A stretch of 64,000 bases of DNA from assembly GCA_020736575.1 (NCBI GenBank), contig JAGPYM010000003.1:1-64000 (forward strand), read 5' to 3'. The position numbers and the translations under genes were made by a program. The DNA is from Thelonectria olida (Eukaryota > Ascomycota > Sordariomycetes > Hypocreales > Nectriaceae). Numbering within the stretch: position 1 is the stretch's first letter; the number at the start of each line of letters is the position of its first letter. The notes beneath the pieces are model-generated. The model did no database searches and was not told where the DNA came from. It saw only the letters and a list, made by a program, of their open reading frames with translations. This document shows, one piece after another, positions 46,028 to 56,511 of this stretch.

Positions 46028-47833
46028 TTACTCTGCATGCTCGACCTCCTTCGACTGCGTCATAACCGCAACTTTCTCCTGTGCTTGAACTTGCGCAATG
46101 CCAGCGGCCGAGTCCTTTCCGTCGAACAGAACTGCAATCTCCTCCAAGGTAGGTCCCATCGTCTCGACAAAGAAGAAGTATATGACGAGACATTCGATAA
46201 CCAGACTGCAAAACAGGATAATTAGCCAAGGCACACGGGAGAGCTTTGAACAGAACATGTAACAACTTACACCGCAATGTACACAAAGTAGAACCGCCAC
46301 TTCAAGGTTTCAATACCCACGGGGTTCACATATTGGTTGAAAACTCCGCTCAATGCCGTGAAGCAGAAGCAAAGCGTCAATCCCTTGGCACGAATGTTGT
46401 ATGGCAGGATTTCCACAGTGTACGACACAGTCAGGCCTGGCCAAGCGGCGCCAGCGACTCCGTAGAAGAGAAATATCATGGCAACGACGGCAATGCCCGA
46501 AGCAGAAGACTCGGTCTTGGCGTAGACGGCGCTGCACGCTGTCCAAACGGAGAAGGAGATGAGCATACCGACTCCGGCAAAGAGGAAGAGAATGCGGCGG
46601 CCGATTTTGTCGACAAAGAAGGCGGCGACGAGGGAGACGAGCCAGCACCAGATCGTGAGGCCGCCGTTGATATATGCTTGCGTTTCGGATCTGCATGATG
46701 TTAGATATGGTTTCGATTGTGTCTCGCTCGACTTACTCAGTGATGCCGATAGTATCGAGAATCGCGGCCAGCTGTGGTAATCGTTAGCAAGCATATCAAG
46801 CCAAAGGATGAGAGATCAACGTACATAGTAAGAAACAAGCCCATTTCCGCTGCATTGCGAAAAGATGGCAGTCGCAATAATCAGACCACATCGCTTGCGG
46901 TTGCCCTTGGTCCTCACCAACTCGGCCCATCCATTTCCTCCAGATGTCTCTCGCTCGAGGCGCAGCGTGTTGGTAATTTCAGCAAACTCCCACTTGACAA
47001 AGTCATCCTCTTCGTCACCATTTCCGTGATACTTGACCAGGATCTTGCGGGCTTCCTCCTCTCTCCCTTTGCTAATCAGCCATCGCGGGCTCTCTGGGAC
47101 CATCCAGATGGCCAGAAGCTGGATGCCAGGCATGAGGCACTGCAAACCCGTAGGTAGCACCCATTGGAAGTTGCCATTGTAGCTTCGCAAAGTTCCGAAA
47201 CACACCCACGCCGCAACAATGCTGCCAACGTACCAAACTGTGTTGTAAATCGTCGTCACTCTGCCGCGATGTCGTGGGTGCGTGATTTCGGTAATGAGGA
47301 GTGGGCAAGTGCCGTTGGAGATGTTGGAGCCGAAGCCCATGATGAATCGACCGGCGAGATACATGGCATCTCTCTTGGAGGAGTTGGACTCGTGGGGGAA
47401 GCACTGGATCAAGGCTCCGACAATGACAAACAGGCACCCAATGGCGGTTCCCTTCTTTCGGCCCAGACCGTCGGCGATATAGGGGGCAAAGAGAAGCACA
47501 AAGAGTCCTCCGAAGCCGGGGAAGGCTCCAAAAAGCCCGAGTCGGCTGCCGGTGGGATTTCCGAAAACTAAAAACGAGTCAGCAACGCCAACGACTCACA
47601 CGCATGGTGAGGAACGTACAATTCTGCCAGCTATCCATTGTCTGAAGACCATTGAGTAAGCTTCCATCGTAACCGAGTGTTGTAGAACCCAGGAACAGGA
47701 AGGGCATCATGGCGTAGAGCTTTCGAAGCTCAGTCTGTTTCCAGAACGGCAGCGTTGAGCCTCTGGGCACGTCGTCCTCGCGAAGAGAGTCGACATGCTC
47801 AGCGACATCCTCGGATGCTCTTTTAGGGGACAT
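46028..47833 (-). CDS. MFS sugar transporter, lactose-permease-like
   Basis: Plasma-membrane sugar:H+ symporter, 529 residues, 12 predicted membrane segments. Exons 47620-47833, 46825-47567, 46737-46771 (35 bp), 46271-46690, 46028-46205; introns of 52, 53, 46 and 65 bp. Sugar-porter signatures: LGYDGSLLNGLQTMDSWQNFFGNP, ADGLGRKKG, GRFIMGFGSN, ITEITHPRHRGRVT, VPESPRWLISKGREEEA, DKIGRRILFLF, and the modified loop-12 motif VETMGPTLEEI. The tiny exon 3 encodes AAILDTIGIT and is required for the frame. The TM1/WQNFFGNP type is common in disaccharide and lactose-permease-like fungal porters. Divergent from a Zn2Cys6 regulator across 676 bp. Confidence 0.92.
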
Positions 47834-48509
47834 GATGAGGCTTGACTCGAGATTCAGGATGGAGGTGCAGGTTGTCGAGCTTTGGTAGTCTCAAGCGGCT
47901 GGAGATCAGGCCTGGCAGACTTTTCAACCAAGAACCAAACCCTGGCGAGATGTCCAACGGTGCTTTATATGTTTCGACCAGGCGAAGCTGAAGACAACAT
48001 GATGTTAGCCCAGCATCGGCAAAGTTACCATCAGGCGACCCCGGGCAGTTTGGCCATGTGAGGTCTGTTTACCGAACAGCGTCGCAGAACGACTAACGAG
48101 TCAACGACACTAGGGCGGAAATGTCAAAGCATGATGCCCCGTGGGGTAACAGGCAAGTTTTGGTGATCGCAACAGGGGGCAAACACGGTCGAAAGGCGAC
48201 ACTCTTCCTGAACTGCTGCTCGGCTCCTCCCCCAGCCAGAAGCAACACTCTAGCCTCTGATGCTCAAACCACTTCCGTCTTCGCGGATCCTGGGGATGGC
48301 TCTCGAATATTGAGCTCGTCTGCGTGTTATTGGAGCGCGAATCGAGTGGAGCCGTCTTGCGGGGTTTAATGCGACGCGGTGACGGTTGAATAAGTCCGAC
48401 GATTCTGCGGTGAACCAGCGGGATCAATATCAGACCAGCGTGCCCCGAGATTTCTCCTTGGACGTTTCTATGCGCTTCATTGTTTGATGCGATCCATTTG
48501 TTTCTCGAT
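47834..48509. other. Shared divergent promoter, permease and regulator
   Basis: 676-bp bidirectional promoter. Contains no ORF of note. The arrangement (permease and regulator head to head) is common in fungal nutrient clusters; regulator-binding CGG half-sites occur, but I could not define a clear inverted pair. Confidence 0.5.
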
Positions 48510-50326
48510 ATGTCGACTCCAACTCTTGAGAACCACTCGCCTAATACCGAGTCGACAGGCTCTCCGCAAGCTCCCAGTCATCCGACTCCCGCAGCGGCGG
48601 GCCATAGGAGCAAGCTGCGGCACCAGAACGCCTGTGATGCATGCCGGTCTCGGAAGGTTAGAGTACGTGAGCACCGTGCTTCTGCTCGGCCAGTGAGCTT
48701 GGATGGGTGCGTGTCTAACATCACTCGGCAGTGCGTCTACGAGAGAGAGAGCGAACCATGCTCAGGATGCGTCTTTCTCGAGATCAATTGCACGCGTCGT
48801 CGACCAAGGAGAAAACGCGGCCCTCCAAATAGGTGCATCCCCAAATGCCGAAGCTATTACCTCTAAATCTGCTCACAAGTCACCTCATCGCCCACCAGAC
48901 ACGCCCAAGCGCAGGCTCTCAACCCCGATTCACCTTCTCCAACACCGGGCGTTCAGCTCATGTCACTAGACCCCAGCGGACCAACTCCACCATCGCTGTC
49001 GAGCCCAGGCGCTGCCGCGTCCTCGTCAAGACCAGCTGAGCCATGTGGCCAGCCGGGGCCCTGGTTACCATCCTTCGCCCCGGAGTCTATCGTCTCGCGC
49101 ATGCTCAGCAATTGGTTCGACAAGGTCCACCCTGTCGCTCCCATCCTCTTTCGCAGACGCTTCTTGCGACGTCTCGCCGAAGGGGAGGCTGGTGTCAATC
49201 GGACCTTTTGCGGCCTCGTCGTGAGCGTCTGTGCCGCTGTGGCAACCACACTGCCGCGCGAGGACTACGGGTCGGTAACCGTTACCCGATGTCTCGACTT
49301 TATCACAGAAAACAGGCTCATCACGGGTGGCTTCGAGCGGCCGTCGTACTCTGTAGACTGGTGCATTGCCATGTACAACATTGGCACGGCGACGGGAAGC
49401 ATCACGACACCTGGCTTCAGCGATGTCAAATCGTATCATGCTCTGACCGAAGCGACGGCAGGCGTGCGATATCTGATGTACTACAACATGCATGTCCTCG
49501 ACAAGGCGGAAAAGGAATTGCTAAAGCGGCTATTTTGGCTTCTATTTGCAGGGTCTTGGTGGGTATCCTTCGCGTCTGCCCATCATGTCATAGGAAGCAC
49601 ATGAACTGATACCCTTGCAGCAGCACGAGCATGCTTGGGCGGCTCTCCATCAGTATGATGTCCCAGGAGCTGATCGATTCGATACCGAGACCACTGGACC
49701 TTAGCGATGACCAAATGGACCTTGACGAGGGTCCATCGTCGGATCATGTAGTGTGGCATGGCGATACCACAAGCTACGTTCCCGGCCTCAATTGCCTGAG
49801 TGATTTGTTCAAGATATGGCATGAGCTTCTCACCACGCCAATGTCTCCGGACCCAGAAGCATGTCTTAAGCAGTACTCAACTAAAGTTCAAAGCGTCATC
49901 GACCATCTCCCTCCCGAGCTTCGCTGGAGAGGCGGCCTTTCTCGCCCCCCCAACGTTACTGAAGGCCACGAAGTGCAGATAGCAAACCTGTTCATCACCA
50001 GCTTGCACATCCGCTCCAACCTCCTACAGAAGCTAGACCCCACGCAGAAGAGCGTTCTCGAGCACCAGAAAATCGTCGACGATCTTCTGGAGATTCTCTA
50101 CCACTTACCCCAGGGCGTCTTCAACGCAAACGGCAGTAGCGTGGTCCCCAAGATCCGGGACATTGGCGCGGCCTACCTCGAACAAGTGGAGAGGGGCCAT
50201 AGAACAGGCCAAACAGACGGCGACAGCGCCAGAGTCAAGCTGGAGCGGGTGCTGAGGAAACTAGACGATCTCGATTGCTGGCAGGGGCTCGGCTTGGTTG
50301 AGCAATTGTCGAATCAAGGGCCGTAA
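48510..50326 (+). CDS. Zn2Cys6 transcription factor divergent from sugar permease
   Basis: Regulator of 539 residues. Exons 48510-48662, 48732-48832, 48899-49558, 49621-50326; introns of 69, 66 and 62 bp. Zn2Cys6 cluster at Cys42, 45, 52, 61, 64 and 71 (ACDACRSRKVRC, then EPCSGCVFLEINC), rebuilt across intron 1, followed by the basic linker RRRPRRKRGPPNRHAQA, formed across intron 2. Fungal TF domain: VSRMLSNWFDKVHPVAPILFRRRF, YNIGTATGSI, LLKRLFWLLFAGSC, MLGRLSISMM, FKIWHELLTTP, HLPPELRWRGG. The acceptor of intron 3 may be 3 bp further on, losing one residue. Likely controls the adjoining permease and perhaps the GH35 gene 380 bp downstream; inference from position. Confidence 0.9.
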
Positions 50327-50705
50327 TTCGCCAGGCCCAAGGGGTAAATGCGAATGTGGCGTAGTTGGTTAATAAGTGCGATGTTTCTCCATGGAGAATC
50401 GTCCTCCCCACTGACTCGCAGGCGGAGCATCATCCTTGTTACCCCATCTACACCAATGCACCTCGTATGTGGTATCATTGCAGGTCACGTTCCGTTGACT
50501 GTGTCATGAATGGCGAGGTGCCGGAGCAGGAGGAGACTGACGAGTGACGATCATGTTGATATCGACGTGACTTTGTCAGCGAACATTCCGCGATTTAATT
50601 TTCCAACTCCGAGGGAGCTCTATTTTATCATCCTCGATTCCCAGAGTAGCTCGTCTTCCAAACACATCAGTCTCATCAGTCTTTCGTTCCAGCACCGCCG
50701 CCAAC
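50327..50705. other. Intergenic, GH35 promoter
   Basis: About 380 bp in tandem arrangement. CT-rich stretch just before the ATG; no clear TATA. Confidence 0.4.
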
Positions 50706-52397
50706 ATGACTGCTGTTGAAATCCCCGTCGCACCTCAGAACCCCCTCCCCCATCTTCGCCGACAAGAAAATGGATCGGTCCAGCTTATCGTCAAGGGGAA
50801 GCCGTTCCTGATGCTCTCGGGAGAGCTGCACAACTCTTCACTAAGCTCAGCCAAGTTCATGAGCGAAGTATGGCCGCCAATGAAGGCCCAGTCCATCAAC
50901 ACCCTCCTCGGCGCAATTACTTGGGAGGCCATTGAGCCAAAAGAAGGTCACTTTGACTTCCGCGAGCTTGATCTAGTACTGGCGGGTGCGCGCGAGCATG
51001 ACATGCACCTCGTGCTGCTTTGGTTCGGCACGTACAAGAACGGCATCTCAACGTATGCCCCCGGATGGGTGAAGCGCGATGTCAAGCGCTTTCCCCGCGT
51101 GCAGGTCCTTGAAGCCGGTGGAGTGAAGCGTACGGTCGAGATGGTGACACCCCTCAGCGATGAAGCCTGCGCCGCCGACAGTCGTGCTTTCGCAGCGTTG
51201 ATGCGGCATTTGGCCGAGGTTGACTCAGAACACAATACCGTGTTGATGGTGCAGGTTGAAAACGAAACCGGCCTGCTGGGAGACTCCCGCGACCGATCTC
51301 GAAGGGCCGACAAGGCTTTCAACGAGCCTATCCCAGCTGCTCTTCTCGAACACCTGGGCAAAACAGATCTTCACCCACGGTTCAAGGAGCGCTTCACGAA
51401 TGTACCTACCTCTGGTTCACACTCGTGGGATTCTGTTTTTGGGGCCGGACCAGCCGCTAATGAAGCCTTCATGGCACATCTCATCTCTTCCTACGTGGGA
51501 CGCGTGGCAGCTGCTGGCAAGAAAGAATACAACATTCCCTTTTACACCAACACTTGGCTCAACTTTGACGACCTCTCCGACCTCGACTTGAGAGGAGTTC
51601 CCGTCGTCGTGGGCGGCGGCGCAGAGCCCGGAGTCTATCCTTCGGGTGGTCCATGCCCACACGTCCTCGACATCTGGAGACATAACACGCCAGCTCTGGA
51701 CTTCCTGGCTCCAGACTTGTACTTTCACAACTACGAAACCGTTTGCCAGAACTATACTGAGCAAGGCAACCCCCTTTTCATTCCCGAGCAACGACGTGAC
51801 GAGAATGGCGCACGGAGAGTCTGGTTGTCGTATGCGACCTACGGAGCGCTCGGAGCCAGCCCGTTTGGCATTGACACGGGTGCGGAAACAGTCGGCCGAG
51901 AATTCAAGCTGCTTGCTCAGACAAAAGACTATCTCCTAGCAGCTGCTCCCCAAGACCGCATGGGCTTCTTCTTTGACGAAGAGCCAAGCGAGCAAAACCC
52001 CGAGCGCTGGACCCGCGTCTTTGGCGACATCGAAGTCATCGTCGAGCGAGCCTTTGTCTTTGGAAAGGCCGGGCCCGGTGGAGGCATGGTGATTCATCTA
52101 GGCGACGCCAAGTTCCTCCTCGTCGGGCGAGGCTTCCACGTGAAGTTTAAGAGCGTGCGCAAGGAGGCTACGTTTACGGGCATCCTACGGGCCGAGGAGA
52201 AGGAGGTTGACGAGCAGGGCCAGTTGAAGACGCTCAAGGTGTTGAACGGCGACGAGACGAGGAGTGGCGAGTTTCTCATCATGCCCAACGATGACCCAGA
52301 CTATGGTGGTTTCCCCATCGCCGTGACGATTCCGGCGCGGACGTGCATTGCTGAGGTGGAAGCGTACTGGGTGGCGGAGGATGAGGAGGATAGGTAA
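50706..52397 (+). CDS. Intracellular GH35-type beta-galactosidase (DUF5597-like tail)
   Basis: Glycoside hydrolase, 563 residues, single exon, with no signal peptide, so probably cytosolic. Clan-A TIM barrel: FLMLSGELHNSS, NTLLGAITWEAIEPKEGHFDF, LWFGTYKNG, acid/base Glu187 in VQVENETG, FYTNTWLNF, APDLYFHNY, nucleophile Glu361 in PLFIPEQRRD, then a beta-rich C-terminal part (HLGDAKFLLVGRGFHVKF) as in GH35/DUF5597 proteins. This length and the short TIM-barrel-plus-tail layout distinguish it from the roughly 1000-residue secreted GH35 at 58.5 kb. Predicted to cleave galactosides after import by the permease about 3 kb upstream; whether the substrate is lactose, a pectin fragment or another galactoside is open. 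Confidence 0.9.
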   Translation: MTAVEIPVAPQNPLPHLRRQENGSVQLIVKGKPFLMLSGELHNSSLSSAKFMSEVWPPMKAQSINTLLGAITWEAIEPKEGHFDFRELDLVLAGAREHDMHLVLLWFGTYKNGISTYAPGWVKRDVKRFPRVQVLEAGGVKRTVEMVTPLSDEACAADSRAFAALMRHLAEVDSEHNTVLMVQVENETGLLGDSRDRSRRADKAFNEPIPAALLEHLGKTDLHPRFKERFTNVPTSGSHSWDSVFGAGPAANEAFMAHLISSYVGRVAAAGKKEYNIPFYTNTWLNFDDLSDLDLRGVPVVVGGGAEPGVYPSGGPCPHVLDIWRHNTPALDFLAPDLYFHNYETVCQNYTEQGNPLFIPEQRRDENGARRVWLSYATYGALGASPFGIDTGAETVGREFKLLAQTKDYLLAAAPQDRMGFFFDEEPSEQNPERWTRVFGDIEVIVERAFVFGKAGPGGGMVIHLGDAKFLLVGRGFHVKFKSVRKEATFTGILRAEEKEVDEQGQLKTLKVLNGDETRSGEFLIMPNDDPDYGGFPIAVTIPARTCIAEVEAYWVAEDEEDR

Positions 52398-53581
52398 ATT
52401 GAGCTAGAGGTATAGATGGAATAGATTTCTTCTGGTGACGTTTGTTACGAAAGGAAAGCCGTATTCTGGGCATCCACCTGAGCTACGATTTAACTTGATC
52501 TCATGCCGTCAGTAGGCTGGCGACAACCTCCTCGCAGGCCAGACTGCTTTATCACTAAAACACTAAGCCGCGACACAAGTGGGTGAGCTCTAGGGTAGCG
52601 TCACCTAGCTTTGAAGATGAGATTAAACGTGCGACTCAACGTAGATGGCTTCGTCGACTGGTGTGGTCTCTACGTCCAACTGAGCAGCCCTTCATGCCTT
52701 TTGTCTCGTCGCTTTCCAATCGATGAACACAAACTCATTGCCCCCGAGAAGGCGTACATTTCCATGCCCGTTCCTTCAAGATGGAAAGGCAAGGAATTGT
52801 CTACGATTTGAAACTCGATCCACAGCCATATGACAATCTTCTAGTCGTTTCTGCCCTGCCATAAGCACCTTAATTGAGAGATTGCGGGAGAGAGCCTTCT
52901 CTGAAGAAACATGCCGAGGGAGCTGTGGAGTTTGAGGAGCGAAAACTGATCGGCATTGGCCGCCACACACTCGTGCCTTGTCGGATCTTTACCCCCTAAC
53001 GGCTGCGATTCCGGCACCGCCTTCTCCTGCTCGTTGCCTTGAATTTCTAAGCACACGCGGAGCCGCCTACGCGCTCATCGGAGTCGCCCTCTGACCCACT
53101 GAATCGCCGCCAACATGAGACGGGCTCGGATACTGACGCCATTCAGGGCGGATTCTTGGACTTGGTAGTCTGACCGCGGCCCGTTTGGACAAGGGAAAAA
53201 ATTCACGGTACATTAGTCATGACAGGGCGAGTAGAGAGACCGAGGCTCCGCGGCAATGCTACCTAAGCCACTGCGGACCAGCACGACGTCAACTCTTGCG
53301 AAACGCCTCTCTTTGAACAGTGGGGGCGTACGATATTCATAACGCATTGGGCGAATCAGTTCCGGTTTCTCAAAGGAGTTTATGGAGTTCATGGAGATGT
53401 TTTCATGATTAGAAATGACTTGGACTATCCACTACATTCGAGTCGCATAGTATATATATCGTTTTCCCGGCCTGTTTGAATCGAAAAATGCTCTCTCGGT
53501 ATAGACAACTCATCATAGACACCAGACCTGTCAACAACTCAATCACCTCTTCCTGCAATTTATTCACAAAAGGTCCTCACA
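52398..53581. other. Intergenic, OYE promoter
   Basis: About 1.2 kb. Contains two CCGCGG palindromes (about 53174-53179 and 53249-53254) and a TATA run. No ORF with support. Confidence 0.5.
53451..53459 (+). promoter_or_regulatory. TATA-like box of Old Yellow Enzyme gene
   Basis: tatatatat about 125 bp upstream of the ATG at 53582, followed by a CA-rich leader. Confidence 0.45.
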
Positions 53582-54751
53582 ATGGCCACTTCCGAATCCA
53601 AGCTATGGCAGCCCCTCAAGCTGGGCAACATCACCCTCTCCCACCGTCTTGCCATGGCTCCCCTCACTCGCTATCGCAACGACGACGACCACACCCCTCT
53701 CGACTTCATGGCCCAGTACTACGCCGACCGCGCCTCTTACCCCGGAACCCTCATCATTAGCGAGGCCACGGGTGTTTCCCCAGCCGCAGAGGCTGACCCC
53801 AACTTGCCTGGTATCTCCTCCGAGGAGCAAGTGGCCGGCTGGAAGCGCATCTACGACGCTGTTCACGCCAAGGGCAGCTTCATGTTCCAGCAGCTCTGGG
53901 ACCTCGGCCGTGCTGGCAACCCAGGCTACGTCACGGAGAGGGGCTTCAAGTATGCCTCCAGCAGCAACCAGCAGATGGAGGGCCGGCCAGTTCCTCCCGA
54001 GGCCCTGACCGAGGAGGAGATTTGGCAGAAGATTGCCGACTTCCGAAATGCGGCCAAGAACGTCGTTGCTGCCGGCGGCGATGGCGTTGAGGTCCACGGC
54101 GCTCACGGTTATCTGGTTGACCAATTCACTCGCGACAGCATCAACAACCGCACCGACAAGTGGGGAGGTTCCGTCGAGAACCGCGCTCGATTCTTGCTCG
54201 AGGTCATCAAGGCCGTCGTCGAGGAGATTGGCGCTGAGCGCACTGCACTCCGACTCAGCCCGTTTGCCACGTTCCAGGGCTCTTACTCCTCCGACACCTG
54301 GGAGCAGACCGGATACATCATTCGGGAGTTGAAGAAGGCCGGATACAAACTGGCCTACATTTCTCTCGTTGAGCCCCGCGGCAACCCTGCCAACCTTGGT
54401 ATCGTCCCCACGCAGCCATCCGACGCTGTCAAGCCCTTTGAACAAAAGGAGCAAAACCTCGAGTTCATCCTCGAAGAGTGGGATAACCAATCCCCCGTCA
54501 TTGTTGCTGGCGGCTACACACCCGACGACGCTGCCGTTGCCACCGATGAGATTTACAAGAAGTGGGATGTTGCTATCGCCTTTGGCCGGTACTTCATCTC
54601 CAACCCCGATCTTGTTTTCCGTGTGAAGAATGGCGTTCCATTCACGCCATACAGCCGCGAGACATTTTACATCAAGAAGAGCAACGCCGGCTACAACGAT
54701 TATGAGTTTAGCGAGCAATATGCCGTCGCTGCTGGCGCTGAGGCGGCATGA
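53582..54751 (+). CDS. Old Yellow Enzyme family NADPH:flavin ene-reductase
   Basis: FMN-dependent oxidoreductase, 389 residues, single exon, TIM barrel. LWQPLKLGNITLSHRLAMAPLTRYR at the N-terminus, SEATGVSP, FMFQQLWDLGRAG, substrate-binding pair H172/H175 in VHGAHGYLVDQF (many yeast and fungal OYEs have His/Asn here, whereas some bacterial ene-reductases have His/His), SINNRTDKWGGSVENRARF, VIVAGGYTPDDA and FGRYFISNPDL. Family reaction: NADPH-dependent reduction of activated C=C bonds in enals, enones or oxylipins. No targeting signal. Convergent with a carboxylesterase 104 bp downstream. No evident link to the sugar genes. Confidence 0.95.
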   Translation: MATSESKLWQPLKLGNITLSHRLAMAPLTRYRNDDDHTPLDFMAQYYADRASYPGTLIISEATGVSPAAEADPNLPGISSEEQVAGWKRIYDAVHAKGSFMFQQLWDLGRAGNPGYVTERGFKYASSSNQQMEGRPVPPEALTEEEIWQKIADFRNAAKNVVAAGGDGVEVHGAHGYLVDQFTRDSINNRTDKWGGSVENRARFLLEVIKAVVEEIGAERTALRLSPFATFQGSYSSDTWEQTGYIIRELKKAGYKLAYISLVEPRGNPANLGIVPTQPSDAVKPFEQKEQNLEFILEEWDNQSPVIVAGGYTPDDAAVATDEIYKKWDVAIAFGRYFISNPDLVFRVKNGVPFTPYSRETFYIKKSNAGYNDYEFSEQYAVAAGAEAA

Positions 54752-54855
54752 GTTTAGAAGGAGAAATGGAGCTAGAAGCACTGGAGTCAGAATAGAATAG
54801 ATATCCCAAATAGATTTTACACTTGTCTTTATGAATGCCATTGCATAAGCTACAA

Positions 54856-56511
54856 CTACTTGTTCAATCTCGTCGCTCGCTCCGGACTTCTCCAGAACAG
54901 ACAAGCCTCGCGTCGGATACTGTCAGTCTCGACTTTCGTGTCGTTGGGCTGGACAACAAGTTGCAGTGGCTCATCATCACCGCCGTTGTATTGCGGCCAC
55001 TTTGGACTCCCCTCGTACTTGTAACGGTTCGGATCCCCTGTTGCCACAAAACTGCTCAGATAAGCGTGGTACACATGGCTGATTTCGGGATACTGCGTCG
55101 TAGGCTCGTTCCACGTGTATTTGGTGTCAGAGGTATGGGGGATGCCCCGCCACGCTGGCCAAAAGTTCGGTGTGTTGAAGCGGAGCTTCCATGTCGGCAC
55201 GTCAGCGGTTGAGGTCCTGTACGCCGTCTCTTGGCCCGGGCAGATGTACGCGTAGTCGCTCCAAGCCGCAGAGATGCGGTTGTACTGGGTACTGTTTGGC
55301 GAGTTGGCAAAGGGCGACGATGAATCAGTTGCAGGATCGGGGTACAGGGTCTCGATGAGGTTCAGATCCTTGGAGTTGAGGGCTGGCGAGATGTTGTGCA
55401 AGTAATCCAAAAACTCGTCGTTTGTTTCGAGATCGCCAGGCGTATAGAATTTGCCTTCATCTGTCACCGTTGATGAGATAACTGGCACATGGAAAAACGT
55501 TCCGTCATATCCAGATTGAGATCCAGCCTTTTCGAACAAGAATCCGCCGTGAACAGGTTGAAACGGCCAGGTCAGTACAGGATCATATTCGCTGTAAATT
55601 TTAGTGCTAATGTTGCGAATGGCGTCCACGTCGGCGTTTCGGAGACAGGACAGAGTAGCGTCGTCGTTCTTCTTGTTGTCGCATCCGAGATAGGTGAGAT
55701 ACTCGTTGAACTGCGTCTTATACAGCGGATAGCTGGCGTTCGGGAATGCACGTGATGTCACTGAGCCCGACTGATGAATTGCGCGCGCAAACAGGGGCTT
55801 TGAGTCTTTGCCGTAGTTGTGGAAGTAGTGAATGCCGACAGAGTGGCCTCCAGCGGAGCGTCCGCCAATGGTTACGGCCTTTCGGTCGCCTCCAAATGAG
55901 CCAATGTGCTTTTGGACGAATTGAAGAAAGTGATGCTGGTCATGCAGACCGAGGTTGAGAAGCCCCTTGTCCTCGAAAAGGGTGGACGGCAAAAACCCGA
56001 GCGAGTTGACGCGATAGTGAAATGTCACCACAACTATCGGCACCGGAGACGAAGCGACGAAAGAAGCGCCGTCGAAGCTCGCCCAGCTGCCAGCATAGAA
56101 GGATCCTCCATGAATCCAGACCAGCACAGGGAGCTTGTCGCTGAGCGGGACCCCCTGCGTTCGGAAGACATTGAAGTTGAGGCAAGCTTCGTCTTGTTTC
56201 TCGGCAGGAAGCGAGGAAGACGTCTGTTGGATGCATGCTTTTCCGTATGCGTCAGCCTTCTGAACGCCCTTGACGGGTGAAGGCCAGTCTACACGGCGGA
56301 ACCGACCACGTCCGGTTGGCTGTGTTGAGTAGTCAATGCCGAGCCATGCGTCGACGGGCTCTGGGAGCTCTTGACTGGAGAATGTGGTGTTAAGAACAGT
56401 TCCAGTGAATTGCCCATAGCCAGATAGAGAGACAGGCTTCTTTGTGTTGGTTGTGGCCCCGGATACCAGTAAAGGGGCTAGAAGCGTGCTGAGTTGCGTC
56501 AAGAACTTCAT
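54856..56511 (-). CDS. Secreted type-B carboxylesterase (second)
   Basis: Secreted alpha/beta hydrolase of the type-B carboxylesterase family, 551 residues, one exon. Signal peptide at 1-18 (MKFLTQLSTLLAPLLVSG). WLGIDYSTQPTGRGRF, DEACLNFNVFR, oxyanion loop WIHGGSFYAGS, VVTFHYRVNSLGFLPS, nucleophile elbow GGRSAGGHS (Ser219), TVTDEGKFYTPGD (acid region), and near the end SHVYHAYLSSFVATGDPN with the probable catalytic His. GRSAGG replaces the more usual GESAGG. More than five N-glycosylation sequons. Differs from the carboxylesterase at 3.3-5.1 kb in having no introns and in motif details, so not a recent duplicate. Confidence 0.93.
   Translation of the reverse strand: MKFLTQLSTLLAPLLVSGATTNTKKPVSLSGYGQFTGTVLNTTFSSQELPEPVDAWLGIDYSTQPTGRGRFRRVDWPSPVKGVQKADAYGKACIQQTSSSLPAEKQDEACLNFNVFRTQGVPLSDKLPVLVWIHGGSFYAGSWASFDGASFVASSPVPIVVVTFHYRVNSLGFLPSTLFEDKGLLNLGLHDQHHFLQFVQKHIGSFGGDRKAVTIGGRSAGGHSVGIHYFHNYGKDSKPLFARAIHQSGSVTSRAFPNASYPLYKTQFNEYLTYLGCDNKKNDDATLSCLRNADVDAIRNISTKIYSEYDPVLTWPFQPVHGGFLFEKAGSQSGYDGTFFHVPVISSTVTDEGKFYTPGDLETNDEFLDYLHNISPALNSKDLNLIETLYPDPATDSSSPFANSPNSTQYNRISAAWSDYAYICPGQETAYRTSTADVPTWKLRFNTPNFWPAWRGIPHTSDTKYTWNEPTTQYPEISHVYHAYLSSFVATGDPNRYKYEGSPKWPQYNGGDDEPLQLVVQPNDTKVETDSIRREACLFWRSPERATRLNK

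Noticed and set aside
53174..53254. Two CCGCGG palindromes as a Zn2Cys6 regulator operator
   Set aside because: Six-base palindromes are expected by chance at this GC content and there is no spacing pattern shared with other promoters in the window.
53603..54904. 433-codon open frame antisense to the Old Yellow Enzyme gene
   Set aside because: Lies wholly opposite a strongly supported gene; the frame is a by-product of its codon bias and has no domain.
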